From contig NC_058155.1 of assembly GCF_011075055.1 (NCBI RefSeq), forward strand, positions 9,395,537-9,459,536: 64,000 nt of DNA. Direction: 5' to 3'. The notes under the pieces were generated by a model that was not told the DNA's origin, did no database searches, and saw only the letters and a program-made list of their open reading frames with translations. A program made the translations under genes and the position numbers. Below are positions 13,349-24,420 of this stretch, in pieces (the stretch's first letter is position 1; the number at the start of each line of letters is the position of its first letter). Source of the stretch: Mangifera indica. Lineage: Eukaryota > Streptophyta > Magnoliopsida > Sapindales > Anacardiaceae.

Positions 13349-14239
13349 GGCCAAAAGACCTATTCCCACCCAAGGTATGGTGAAATGCAACTCACCCTCC
13401 AACTTTCAAAAACCTAAACAACTACCTATAATTTGGAAAACAAATAATTTTCTTTCAAAATTAAGTTAGGATTAACGGCAAAATCATCATTTAACAATAA
13501 TATTTAAAGTTTATATCATTTACCTCCTTAATTTGAAAAACTAATAATTTTTCCTAAAATTAAGTTTTTAGGTTTCCAATTTCTTTGACAAATTTTCAAC
13601 TAATGATGATTGATCTCTCTCCCTCTCAGGGTCGTCTCTCCCTTCAATACTCAATATTGTACCGAAAATGTCTGAATTCGATGAATTCAGGCAAAAAGTC
13701 AAAACTCTTCATTTGGATCTTTATTGTTCAGACAAGTTGACTTTGTCTGGAGGATGACGAAGGTCCAGATGAGGTCGATCTTCTCATTTGGACCGTTGTT
13801 GTCATTGTCCAAACAAAATCGATTTTGTTTGGATGATGAAGAGTTTTGACTCTTCGTCTAAATTTTGTCTGGATTCTATTAAATCCAAATATCGTTGATC
13901 AGATATTGAGTACCATAAGAAAAGACAACATCAAGAGGGAGATAGATCGGCCATTGTTGGTAAAAAATTCACCAGTGAAATTGAAAACCCTAGGTAGGGA
14001 GGAAAATGTCACTTTTTAAAATTTAATTTTAGAAAAAAATTATTAGTTTTTCAAATTAAGAGAGTAAAATAATAGAAATTAGTAAAATTATTGTTAAATG
14101 GTGATTTTTCTATTAACCTTAATTTAATTTTAAGATAAAACTGTTAATTTTTTAAAACATAAGTAAATATTTAAATTTTAAAAAATTAGAGTATAAGAGT
14201 TGAAATTTCACTATACTTTTGCTGGGAAAAGTTTTGGCC
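13349..14239. mobile_element. MULE-type MITE with 9-bp target duplication
   Basis: Left end GGCCAAAAGACCTATTCCCA; right end reverse-complemented GGCCAAAACTTTTCCCAGCA. Flanks ATGTTTAGA (13340–13348) and TTGTTCAGA (14240–14248) match at 7 of 9 bases, the duplication size of Mutator-like elements. Inner parts are also palindromic: the GAATTCGATGAATTC area near 13675 and AAAAGTCAAAACTCTTCAT find inverted partners near 13840–13890. No transposase is encoded. Confidence 0.75.
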
Positions 14240-14723
14240 TTGTTCAGATGGTAACTTATGTTCTGTTGCTGACGTCAGAACAAAGCTTCGACATTATGTT
14301 CACCATGTTCCGTTCAAATTGGCGTGTGCAAATAAACTTTGTTAATGTAATTGTTTATTAAGTAGTGGGCGACTAAGTGGAGCGTGTGCGTGTGGAAAAA
14401 GGTCTCTTGACTTGAGAAAATGTTAATGGTGCAAGTGTCAGTCACTTCGGTGCATTTGTTCTTCCAGGAAGCTACAGGTGTATCCATGCGTTGTCGCGAG
14501 GAGCCCAATAAACTGGCATTGGACAAAGTCAAGTCAAGTCAAGTCAGTTTCCATCTGATGCTCCTGGCGGAAAATTGAGCGTAAAAGAATTAACATTTTA
14601 TAATTTAAATATTTTTTTTACGAAATTTTAATATTAATTTTTTACTGATTAGAAACAAGATTTTACGGTGCAAAATTTGTATATAGTGATCATTCAATTT
14701 TAGAATAATGTTTAAAAATAAAA
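14240..14723. other. Spacer with a short AAGTC repeat
   Basis: No gene seen. A pentanucleotide run (AAGTC, four to five units) sits at about 14525–14547. The minus-strand frame across 14314–14532 resembles no protein I know. Confidence 0.5.
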
Positions 14724-15020
14724 AAGTTGAAAAGGTTATTCCCCATCTAAATTTTAATCTAATCTTAAAAATATATTTATAACAAATAAAAAATTTAAAT
14801 ATTTATTTATTAATTATCTTTTATTAAAAAATTTAGTTATAAATAAAAATAAAAATATTAATTTAATAATATTATTAAAAATATATCACTCAAATATAAG
14901 CAACGATTTTATTTTTAATTATAATTAAAATTTTAAAAAAATTAATTCATAAACAAATATTTAAATTTTTTCTCAATGTAAATGTTTAAATTTTTTTATT
15001 TATTATAAATATATTTTTAA
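14724..15020. mobile_element. Short AT-rich inverted-repeat MITE
   Basis: The left arm (TAATCTTAAAAATATATTTA and onward) is mirrored by the right arm ending ATATTTTTAAGATTA near 15020. The arms match those of the element at about 1660–2440, so the two form one subfamily. The interior is very short. Ends are approximate. Confidence 0.5.
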
Positions 15021-15204
15021 GATTAAACAAAAACTATGATGAAAAAAAAAAACCAACGGAATACAAAAGCGCAACGTTCTTGAACAAAACAGGGCTTGCC
15101 CTGGATTCCCACTCATTTACAGCTCATATTCATGTATCACACGGAGCTGCTAAGAATCGGTCATACTTGATGACGGTGTTGTATCATAATTTGCTTTCAA
15201 TGTA

Positions 15205-16125
15205 GGCCAAACGACTATTTCCCACCCAAGGTATGCTGTAATGACAAGTTTCCCCCCTTTAACTATGGAAATACCAAACACCCACCCATGGCCAGTTAAA
15301 TTTAACGGGGTTAAGGGTAAAATTGTCATTTTCTCTATAATATTAAAAAATAAACTAAAATATAATTTCCTTTTGCCCCCCTAAAGTTTGAAAACAAAAA
15401 TTTTCCCCCAGCCTAAGTTTAAGAAAATGGCAGTTTCACCCTAGGGTTTGGTTTTGAAATCTCCGGCGACCTCTCCGGCTCCGTTGCCGACGGCTTCTCC
15501 CTCCCGAAGAATCCTCTCCTTCCGGTGATCGGTTTCCTCCCATTTGGAGGTCCGATCGTCGCCGGAAAAGCGGTGGGAGACGAAGAACTTCGTCGGGGAA
15601 GACGAAGTTCTTCGTCTTCCCAGACGAAGACGAAGCCGTCGTCTTCGTCTGGGAAGACGATCGTCTTCCCAGAAGAAGACGGTTGTCTTCCCTGGGAAGC
15701 CGATCGTCTTCCCAGACGAAGACGACGGCTTCGTCTTCGTCTGGGAAGACGAAGAACTTCGTCTTCCCCGACGAAGTTCTTCGTCTCCCACCGCTTTTCC
15801 GGCGACGATCGGACCTCCAAATGGGAGGAAACCGATCACCGGAAGGAGAGGATTCTTCGGGAGGGAGAAACCGTCGGCAACGGAGCCGGAGAGGTCGCCG
15901 GAGATTTCAAAACCAAACCCTAGGGTGAAACTGCCATTTTCTTAAACTTAGGCTGGGGGGAAATTTTTTTTTTCAAACTTTAGGGGGGCAAAAGGAGATA
16001 AAATTTTCAGGCGTTAGGGTTCTGTTAAATTTAACTGGCCATGGGTGGGTGTTTGGTATTTCCATAGTTAAAGGGGGGAAACTTGTCATTACAGCATACC
16101 TTGGGTGGGAAATAGTCGTTTGGCC
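15205..16125. mobile_element. Young palindromic MULE-type MITE, 921 bp, perfect 9-bp target duplication
   Basis: Both ends begin GGCCAAACGACTATTTCCCA and the inverted identity continues far inward. The left arm (about 15205–15663) and right arm (about 15701–16125) meet at a loop of about 37 nt, and the left arm carries roughly 35 extra bases. TTCAATGTA flanks the element on both sides (15196–15204 and 16126–16134), a perfect 9-bp duplication. The inner arms are rich in GAAGACGA / TCGTCTTC units. Because the arms match, near-identical open frames of about 132 codons exist on both strands; I read these as a by-product of the palindrome. A transcript of either strand could fold into one long hairpin. 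Confidence 0.93.
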
Positions 16126-16134
16126 TTCAATGTA

Positions 16135-16613
16135 TGTAATACTTAAATATCACATCACTATTCTATGGGGATTCACTTATTATAAAATTTTTATATAAAT
16201 AATATATAAAAATTATAATATAATTAAATATTATTTTATTTTTAATTAAAAATTATTTAATTATATTATACCATAACATTATTTATATATAAATATGTAG
16301 ATATTATTTATATATATAATACTATTTATTAAATTGTAGTTTTAACAAGGTTAAAGAAGATGATATTAGCAAATTGACATCATATAGTACGAATAATAAA
16401 ACTATATATATAATTTTATGTATAAATAATAATATATTATCATATGATCGAGTATTTTTTTTTTTAAATTTGAATTATCTAATTATATGTTAATATATTA
16501 TTATTTATATAAAAAATTATACATAAAATATGTGTCATAACATTGCTCTAAATACAAATAACTTGTAATTTCTTGAAATGTTTACATTATAAGGCAAGTT
16601 TACATTTAAAATT
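16135..16613. repeat. AT-rich spacer with foldback-MITE-like blocks
   Basis: Contains paired motifs such as TTATATAAATAATATATAAA and AATTAAATATTATTTTATTT with inverted partners, similar to the foldback family at 50.2–51.0 kb and 25.6–25.9 kb. At least two overlapping, degenerate copies appear to be present. No coding signal. Confidence 0.4.
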
Positions 16614-16614
16614 A

Positions 16615-16965
16615 GACCAAACGACTATTTCCCACCCAAAGGTTGATGCAAACTCAACTTCTCTCTTATTAATTATTGAAAATTCAAACTTTCATTTATA
16701 AATTATTAAAAATAACAGAAATAGTTAATTTTAGAGATAAAATCATTATTTAATTATTAATATATTAAAAAATTATCTATTTTTCTCGTAGATTTAAAAA
16801 ATTAATATTTTTTAAAAGTAAATTTTAAAAAATCACAATTTTCTCTTATTAGATTTTATATTTTTCAATGATTTTTCTGCAGTCCTCTCTCTCTTCAAGG
16901 ATGTCCTGCCCTTCTCTCCTTTTTCGGTGTCTTCATCTCTAATGAAGGTGATACATTAGATGGTT
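16615..16965. mobile_element. MULE-type MITE, left arm only
   Basis: Begins GACCAAACGACTATTTCCCA and carries the left-arm features of the copy at 20186 (ATTAATTATTGAAAATTCAA and AAAATCATTATTTAATTATT). No matching right end follows before unrelated sequence starts around 16970, so the element is truncated. Confidence 0.65.
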
Positions 16966-17270
16966 GATATTGTCTTGTATTTGCTTAATAAATATATAAT
17001 TATGTGTTTAATCACACTGCAAAAAATAAAAATTGATATTAATTTCGAGTAAAAAAAAATCTGATTTTCTTGTATCATTATTCGTCCATTCACAGTCAGA
17101 AACCCAGATTAATTAAAATACCACTAAAAGTAATGTTAATTGGGTTTAATCCAAAAATATATACAAATCTCTTTGATTTTTTTTTTAATTATGGAAAAGG
17201 TAATTTAAATATATTTAGGGAGCTTGGACAAATACGACAACAGATTATTTCATGGTTACTTGAACTAATT

Positions 17271-17320
<50 letters not shown>

Positions 17321-17725
17321 TTATATTTAATAATATCTTTCCAAATAATGTTAATATTGTATTATAGGTAATAAAACCTGAACTAAACATAACATATAAG
17401 GAGAATCAAAACCACAATAGAAAAACTAATTTATAAAGAAAAATGTTACACGTGTATAAATTTTGAGCATGTATAGAATATTCAAATTATTTGTATATTC
17501 AAAATTATATGTTTGTATTTATTTCTTAACAAAACACTTTATCTTAGTCCGACTATTTATAAATTAAATTATTCTTAAATTTTGAATATAATAATTAACC
17601 TCATAATATTGAATTAAAAATATTATGTTGATATATCATCAAAAGATTTAAATCTAATATTTTTTTTTTGAAAACCAACCGTATAAGAGTTTTATATACC
17701 CTTAATTTTATTGATCTATAAAATG
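16966..17725. repeat. Spacer with an (AAT)n microsatellite
   Basis: The AAT/ATA trinucleotide run spans about 17272–17322. The remainder is AT-rich without gene signals; the 86-codon plus-strand frame here is largely the translated microsatellite. Confidence 0.6.
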
Positions 17726-18029
17726 AGATAAAAGACTTGTTCCCATATAAGGTTTAGTATAAACCCAAATTTATATCCATTAATTTTTGAAAACTCAAAC
17801 ATTAATTTCTCTGTTAAATTTTGTTATTATTATTAATAATAAAATTTTTATTTAAACTCATATTTTATGATTTTTCTTAAATTTTAAAATATATATTTTT
17901 GTTCCAAACTTAAAAATTGAATCCTAAAATATAAGTTTAAATAAAATTTTTAAATAATAATTTTTACGTTAACAAAAATAATTTAATTTAATAAATAAAT
18001 AAATAAATATTTAAATTTTCAAAACTTAA

Positions 18030-18073
<44 letters not shown>

Positions 18074-18116
18074 TAAGATTTACACTCAACTTTGGGTGGG
18101 ACATAGTCGTTTGGCC
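17726..18116. mobile_element. Short MULE-type MITE upstream of the arabinogalactan protein gene
   Basis: The right end, reverse-complemented, reads GGCCAAACGACTATGTCCCA; the degenerate left end reads AGATAAAAGACTTGTTCCCA. Flanks TATAAAATG (17717–17725) and TATAAAATA (18117–18125) match at 8 of 9 bases. A (TC)n(TA)n microsatellite lies in the right arm at about 18030–18072. The element ends about 160 bases before the TATA box of the next gene. Confidence 0.75.
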
Positions 18117-18272
18117 TATAAAATAAAATAAAGTTAATGTGCTTTTATTGATGACAAATCTACAACAAACTCATACTTGAAGTTGAACTAGGGTCAAAAG
18201 GGTAATTACATATAAAACCGACCTTCCATCAAAGAGACTAGAAGGAAAAAGGAATAGCTCCAAACCCTCCAC

Positions 18273-18281
18273 TATATAAAT
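18273..18281 (+). promoter_or_regulatory. TATA box of the arabinogalactan protein gene
   Basis: TATATAAAT lies about 85 bases upstream of the ATG. A pyrimidine-rich leader follows it (CTCTTTTTCTCTCTCG), typical of highly expressed plant genes. Confidence 0.7.
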
Positions 18282-18363
18282 ACCTCCTCCCTAACTCTGG
18301 TTACTTCCCATTACAATACGAAAGAGTTCTCTTTTTCTCTCTCGTTGCTTTCTCGATTCCACA

Positions 18364-18795
18364 ATGGCCTCTTCAACCTTCATGTGCTTATTCCTTTTGG
18401 CTCTTGGGGCTACCACAGTCCTCGCTCAGGCTCCTGGTCCGGCACCTACTCAGTCGCCTCCTTCACCAGCCTCTGCACCAGCGCCCAAGGCTCCGACTCC
18501 AACTCCAGCTTCTCCGCCAAAGACAGTAACTCCGGCAACGTCTCCTTCTCCAGCGGTTGGACCACCGACAGAAGCTCCGCCACCAGCGACTACACCAACA
18601 ACTCCTCCAACTGTAGCTCCGCCACCACCGACTACACCTACAAGTCCTCCAACTGTACCTCCATCTCCACCTTCTCCAATTTCCGTTCCTCCCAGTGAAT
18701 CTCCAGTGTCTCCCCCAAGCACTGCCGCTTTAAACAGAGTCGCTATCGCTGGATATCTAGGCGGTGTGATCGCTACTGTTGCTTTGTTAATTTAG
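18364..18795 (+). CDS. Classical arabinogalactan protein (AGP), GPI-anchored
   Basis: Single exon, 143 residues. Residues 1–21 form a secretion signal ending LAQAPGP, so the mature chain likely starts at Gln22. Residues 22–120 are a Pro/Ala/Ser/Thr domain with many AP, SP and TP dipeptides (APGPAPTQSPPSPAS; TPTTPPTVAPPPP), the substrate for proline hydroxylation and arabinogalactan attachment. Residues 121–143 (AALNRVAIAGYLGGVIATVA plus three) form the hydrophobic GPI-anchor signal. No Lys-rich insert or fasciclin domain is present, so this is the classical class. The product should sit on the outer plasma membrane or in the wall. The overlapping frames on both strands are shadows. Confidence 0.93.
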   Translation: MASSTFMCLFLLALGATTVLAQAPGPAPTQSPPSPASAPAPKAPTPTPASPPKTVTPATSPSPAVGPPTEAPPPATTPTTPPTVAPPPPTTPTSPPTVPPSPPSPISVPPSESPVSPPSTAALNRVAIAGYLGGVIATVALLI

Positions 18796-19369
18796 ATCCA
18801 TAGATGATTGAGACGACAGATTGCTCTGTTTAGGTTTTTCATTTTTCATTTTTCATTTTTCATTTTTAGTGCTTAGCGGTTTTTTAAAATTTTTATTATT
18901 GACGGTGAAGGACGCGTGATTTGGATGATCTATAGTTTGACGGTTGATTATTATTTCCAGTTATAATTTTTGTTGTTTTTGGTGATATTATTAATTATTA
19001 TTCTATTTTTGAATCGTTCATCAAGAAACCGATGATTGTGGGAAGAGATAAAATAAAAGTGAGAGACGTGTACAGTCTACTTTCTCGAGAGCGGTGGCGT
19101 TGTCGTTTTGTGAGGGCTTCACTTCTTTATTTTACCTTTTGAAAATGGGGTTGAGCGTATACCTATATATAATATATATTACTTTCTAAGGAGGCTAGTG
19201 AGAAATTAAGGGAAGTCTCACTTTAACAGGTGTCACGTGGTAACAGCTGTTACAGGGGTTGAATATTTTTTCCAGGGCTACCATGTGCATTATTGAAACA
19301 CGCGAGAAAGAGTATTAATAAGAAGATTACCTTCCTGGAAGGGGAAGCTTGTTGACAAATCTTTACGTA
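18796..19369. other. 3' flank of the AGP gene
   Basis: A tandem TTTTTCA repeat (four to five units) at about 18835–18867 lies just downstream of the stop and is probably within the 3' UTR. No further gene signal was found. Confidence 0.6.
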
Positions 19370-19800
19370 GGGGTGGCAACGGGAAGGGTGGGTCGAAAAA
19401 CCTATTTTGCATCTGGGATGATAAAAATTCTCCTTTTTTTTTTTTTCACAAAAAAATTTCCTCTTTACCCTTAATTTGTAAAGAAAAATTTTCTTCGTAT
19501 CTTTTATACATAATATATACATACTAAATAATAAAATTAATTAAAATAAAGATTAATCTATTATTAACATATGATAATTATTTTAATATAAATAATAAAA
19601 ATATAAATAATTTAAAATTATAAAAATATGTTAAAATTTTAGATAAATATATTAATATAAAATAGTAAAAAAAAAAGGTGAAGTGAGATAAAAAGACAAC
19701 ACATGTACTTTTATTTTCGATTGTAAAATATTTTTTGTTTTTGTTTCTATTTTTTTTTCATTTTTATCGGAGGTTTTCTCTGTTAGAACTCCAACAAAAA
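19370..19800. repeat. AT-rich dispersed repeat, copy 1 (partner at 23.9 kb)
   Basis: Starts near GGGGTGGCAACGGGAAGGGT, a wording typical of plant hAT-like non-autonomous elements. It continues through an AT-rich core (ATACTAAATAATAAAATTAA; TAAATATATTAATATAAAAT) that reappears in order at about 24110–24290. The right part contains GTTAGAACTCCAAC, echoed by GTTAGAATTGGAGAG in the partner. Ends and class are not firmly set. Confidence 0.55.
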
Positions 19801-20185
19801 TAAGGACTCAAATTTTTTTTATTATATTTTCAAATTAAAATTTTAATTTACGCAATATAATAGAATAAAATTGGGTGATCATAAACCAATTTGGTTAGTG
19901 TTTACGAAAGGTCATTGCCTTATACGTGCTATAATTTTATTGATAGGTTTATTCACGACTAGATTTGGATGCGGAATTGAATGTAAAATTGGTATAAACA
20001 GATGGAAAATTTACCAATGAATTGACTTAAAATTGAGTGAAGAAAAGGATCAACATGTGATTCATCTTCCTTTGTGATCAACTTTCCTTGTTATTCGAGC
20101 TGGTGACTCTCATAACCAGTCGGTATAGCTGTCAACAAGTAGCTTTTGATTTTGTTCTTTTGACTGGCAATTGTTTGCCTTTATA
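19801..20185. other. Spacer, nothing recognised
   Basis: AT-rich sequence without reading frames of note, repeat ends or RNA-like features. Confidence 0.5.
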
Positions 20186-20818
20186 AGCCAAAAAGTATTT
20201 CCACCCCAGTTTTAATGCAAACCTATCTTCCAAATGTTAATTATTAAAAATATAAACTATCACTCTTAAATTATAAAAAAAAACATAAATAGTTAAAATC
20301 AAATCATTATTTAATTAAAATATATTAAAAATAATAAAATATTATTTTTTTTCTCAAAATTAAACATTGAAATTTTATATTTTCTTCTTTAAAGTTTTTT
20401 TTTCCTCTTTTTTGATGCATTTCTAACATGTTTCCCCTATAGTGACTTGTTTTTGTCATTGTGGGGTGGGGTGGGGTGGGGTGGGGTGGGGGGATGGGCA
20501 GATAATGCACTGGAAAAGGGGAGGGATAACAAAGTCGCTAGTTCTGGCACTGGAAAAGGGGAGAGAGAAATCTAAGAGAAAAAATATAAAATTTTAAAGT
20601 TTAATACTGAAAAAAATTATTAATTTTTTAAATTTAGAGAAAAAATAGATAATATTTTATTATTTTTAATATATTACTAGTTAAATAATGATTTTATTCT
20701 TAAAGTTAACTATTTTTATTAATTTTAATAGTTTATGGGTGAAAGTTTGAATTTTAGATAGTTAGCTAATAAGAGATGCATTTGCATTAAACTTTGTATG
20801 GGAAGTAGTTATTTGGCC
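20186..20818. mobile_element. MULE-type MITE with internal (GGGGT)n
   Basis: Left end AGCCAAAAAGTATTTCCACC; right end reverse-complemented GGCCAAATAACTACTTCCCA. The inner arms pair at length (AAATCATTATTTAATTAAAA against ATTACTAGTTAAATAATGAT). About six GGGGT units lie at 20461–20490 in the core. No 9-bp duplication was seen. Confidence 0.72.
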
Positions 20819-22254
20819 CTAAGAAAAATAACACCAAGTAATAGTATTTGACTGGTAAATGTGAGAGATTCTTAAGTACGAAGATAACAGTTTAATTTTT
20901 TTTGATAATATTTTAAAATTTAATTTTTAATTTATTTGATATAATGATTATAGACTTAGTTATTAAATTTGAAATTTTTACTTGTTTAAACAAGTTGGTT
21001 TAATTTCAAAAGAAAAATCCACTTAAATAGGATTTCTTTATAAAGAAAAAAAATACAAGGGACATTGAAATTATTTTATCAACTTTTAGAGGTCATATTG
21101 AAACTAGCCATGTTTATTTTTTGGTCATTTTATTCCACCCCGCAAACATTTTTATTTCTTTTTTTAACTCTTATTTTATTGGACTATGAAAACCCTTCAT
21201 TTACGGCTTCAATAATTCTGAAAAATCATATAGCCATTTCCCAGTTCACAGTTCGTCTGCATTGCCATATTCAACTTAAAATCGAGCCAACTCCATACAA
21301 ATATATTCATACTCTCTTCAACCCCACCGACATTCATTACTAAATTATCAAAATAGCTATCAGATCTATAAAATGAAATCTATAAACCTAAATCCATAAC
21401 TTTTTAAAACTTTCAAACATTAAATAATTGAATTAACATAAAATTTATCATACAATTTGCATAATGAATTATAAAAACAGCCACAAATAACCCGTTTTTG
21501 TTCTCATTTCTCTTTAAAGAAAATGTTGGCTTACTAGATATAATCGGACTTTGGTTAAAAAAGATTAGTTGAGATGATAAAATTATATGCGCTTATAATA
21601 AATATCAATTTAAATGTTAATAATGATATATTATTATGTGATTAATCGCATCCAGTTTTTTTGATGTCATTTCTACTTGTGTATGTTATGTGAGATTGAC
21701 TTATCAACTTAGAGATTTTGTCGAGTTGTCAACTCAAAAATTTTATCATCGACATTCTTACGCCAGAGAAGATGTGTTGTGCAGAGAAGATTTTGAAGAT
21801 GATTGACTTTCGAGGTTGGCATTGGGAGGCGCCTTGCCTTAACGCAAATCACTCAAATGGAAAAGACCTTAATGCGCATGGTCCATGGTTTACTTAGAAG
21901 AGTCTTTTCTTTATTACCAACAAAAGATAGTAGAAGATCCTCAGGTGATTAATTAATTAATTACCATCAGTCCCCTATCAGTAAGCCACAAGCCCTCTTT
22001 CAGCTTTACCTTAACTGAAACTTTACAACGCAACAGATCAACATTTTTGGGAGAAAACAGTCTCCTGTAATGTCGCCAAAGCCAACTCACTTTGTTTCAG
22101 CCTATGATCTAATTTTATATTAAAGTTTCCTCCTTTGAATAACCCCGCATACAAGTTTTCTCTGTTTTCCCTTTGTAACAAACAAGATACAACTTCAAGG
22201 ATTTAATTTTACTAAAGGGATTAAATTCGTGTGATATTTAGGACTATGATTATA
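20819..22254. other. Spacer downstream of the phytocyanin gene
   Basis: AT-rich, no supported gene. The 92-codon plus-strand frame at 21065 is Phe/Leu/Ile-rich and has no gene-like context. The part nearest 22254 is downstream of the minus-strand phytocyanin gene. Confidence 0.5.
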
Positions 22255-22264
22255 AGATTAATTC

Positions 22265-22350
22265 AGTGCCCCAAAGGTTAGCTTGATTGATTAAGCCTGG
22301 AATACCAAGATAATACAAAAGGGCTTGGATTCGAGACTGTAAACACTATA
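22265..22350 (+). repeat. tRNA-like SINE candidate in the phytocyanin 3' flank
   Basis: TTAGCTTGATTGATTAAGCC resembles a pol III A box, and GGATTCGAGACTG about 40 bases later resembles a B box. The segment does not fold into a full tRNA that I can draw. The 3' tail is not clearly delimited. Confidence 0.35.
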
Positions 22351-22467
22351 TTGTGGACCTTGTCACTGGATCCGAATATAACTCCTGAATACAAACAGGA
22401 AACGGAGTAGAAAGAGATAAAGAAAGCACTGTTTCTATCCTGGTCACTTAACTGAGAGCAAACGAAC

Positions 22468-23067
22468 TTAAAAAAATGCAACAAAAGTAAATACGACAGT
22501 GAAAAATGGGGAGAGAGCAGCCCCGGAAGATGATTCGTTAACATTATTAGAGTGATGATTGTTGCGACCAGAAGTGGTTGTTGGGGTGGAAGAGGCATTT
22601 CCAGAAGACGTTGATCCTTCTGTGACAGTCACAGCAAGTTTCATGCCGTTGCCGCAATGACCAACCGCACCACAAATAAAGTAATGAGCCCCGGCGGTCT
22701 TCAGAGTGATGTTTGTTCCACCGCTGCTGTCTGTGGTGAGCGCATTCCCAGTGGTGCATGTGTTGTAGTGACTCTCGCTCACTTCATCAACGGTGTGCCC
22801 ACTTCCATAGTTGAACACTATATCAAATTGAATTAATATTAATGCAAAATTAATGCATAAATATATGAAAGAGAGAACGTTTTACTCACCAAGGCTATCA
22901 CCAACCGTAAAGTTTTTGCCGCTGGTCCAGGTGCTATAATCAGCACCCAGGGTCCAGCCACTGGAATCTCCCACGGTGTAAACGGTGGCCAAGCTTGGCA
23001 CCACCACCATGCTGAACACTAAAATTGCACAAACAAATGGGGCATTAGCAACTCCTGCCATTTTCAT
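22468..23067 (-). CDS. Uclacyanin-type phytocyanin (blue copper protein), GPI-anchored
   Basis: Two exons, 23067–22890 and 22817–22468, with a GT–AG intron; 175 residues. Residues 1–27 are a signal peptide ending SLA. The plastocyanin-like domain covers about residues 28–125. Type-1 copper ligands are His67 (SGHTV), Cys108, His113 and Met118 in [14 protein letters not shown]. Cys80 and Cys114 should form the family disulfide. A methionine rather than glutamine axial ligand marks the uclacyanin group and not stellacyanin. A Ser/Thr/Asn-rich linker and a hydrophobic tail ([16 protein letters not shown]) suggest glycosylation and a GPI anchor. The product is probably a cell-surface electron carrier; the physiological partner is unknown. 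Met3 is an alternative start. Intact. Confidence 0.93.
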
Positions 23068-23152
23068 AAAATTAGAGAGATGAAGAAATAAAGAAGAAAA
23101 GAGGGGAAATGGTATGGGGATAGAGCTGTTGAAAGAGCAGTGGGGGGTTTGT

Positions 23153-23160
23153 TTATATAA
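23153..23160 (-). promoter_or_regulatory. TATA box of the phytocyanin gene
   Basis: On the minus strand TTATATAAAC lies about 90 bases upstream of the ATG, at a suitable distance for a core promoter. Confidence 0.65.
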
Positions 23161-23929
23161 TGATAATAAAGCAAATGAAGTAAATAGAGTTTGGTCCACT
23201 TAATTCCACTCATCTCTGAAAATATGAATGGGATTTATTCATGAGGATTACTTGAGCCAAACTCAAAACCTAACGCAAGAGAAAGTGGGTCCATGGTAAA
23301 TAGCTTTACTGAAGTTGCATCACTTGTTATTGAAAATGATTGTTAGCAAAGAGTCCTCTCTCAGTTTCACCTATTTGGATTGATCAGTACAATTATGTAA
23401 AAATAATCTAACTTAAATAAAATTGTCTTAATACGAAAAAAATTCTTCACTTTAATAAAGTAACAGTGTAAGTTGGTAATATGCCACTTCATGTAAATAA
23501 ACACAAAGGTGGTGTACCGAAAGGGCATGTCTTATTATAAATGCCTTTACCCTTCTTGTCTCTTTAAACATGGATTGTAAATGAAGATATTAACATTTTT
23601 TAATTAGTTTAGAGCTAAACTTCATTTAAACTTAATTTGATTCTAGTTTTACATATGCGTGATGCTGGAAACATGGTTCTTAAAACTGTCTAATTAATGT
23701 AGAAACTCGTTAAAATCACAACTTGGAAGCACGAACATGATATAAAAATATGTGGAAATAGAATATTTAACAGACTTAAAGCCTACTCAATGTGGTCTAC
23801 AAGTAAGTAAGAATGTGAGGTGTTAGAACAAAGGACATTTGACACCTTTCAAATATTAATTGTCACCAGTTGACAGGTGCGACGGTTGCAGAATCCTTAT
23901 TGTGGAGCAACCCGCACACGCACATAAGG
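23161..23929. other. Upstream region of the phytocyanin gene
   Basis: Mixed-composition upstream DNA, then AT-rich spacer. No reading frame or repeat boundary was recognised. Confidence 0.45.
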
Positions 23930-24420
23930 TTGACAATAGGGAGGGATGGACAGGGCATATCAATCCTTGTCCTGGACCACCTTCCCATATGAGGTGTCAA
24001 TCTCCATTCATTTTATAGAAATAATAAAGATTTTTCATCAATTTCTCGTAAATTTTTTTTTTTTTCATTTCCACAGAGAAAAATCTCTTTTTTATACATT
24101 TTAATCACAATATAAATATATTAAATAATAAAATTAATAAAATTTAAACCAACCTACTATTTCAAATAACATATATTAACCACTTTAATATATACAACAA
24201 AAACCTAAATAGATTTAAAAAACATAAATACTCTAAAACTATAAATATATGTTAGTATTTTAAGTAAATATATTAATATAAAATGATAAGGATGAGGACG
24301 GAGAGGAATGGGAAGGGGACAAATGTATCTCAATCCTCATTGTAGGAACTTTTTTCATCCTCTTCCTTGTTTTTATTGTGGAATTCCCTTGCCGTTAGAA
24401 TTGGAGAGGGTTGAGGTCTC
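23930..24420. repeat. AT-rich dispersed repeat, copy 2 (partner at 19.4 kb)
   Basis: Shares with 19370–19800 the order of motifs: a GGGAGGG-type left end, a long T run, TAAATAATAAAATTAATAAA, then TAAATATATTAATATAAAAT, and a right end containing GTTAGAATTGGAGAGGG. Orientation is the same. Divergence is substantial, so both copies are old. Confidence 0.55.

Noticed and set aside
15419..15945. Several overlapping 80–133-codon frames on both strands, rich in Ser/Arg and Lys
   Set aside because: They mirror one another because the DNA is palindromic, and they sit wholly inside the MITE. There is no start context, domain or splice structure.
17070..17330. 86-codon plus-strand frame
   Set aside because: Its C-terminal third is the translated AAT microsatellite, with no other support.
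18345..18722. Frames overlapping the AGP gene in other phases and on the minus strand
   Set aside because: Gly/Val-rich or Ser-rich shadows of a Pro/Ala/Thr repeat gene. Only the plus-strand frame from 18364 has a signal peptide and GPI tail.
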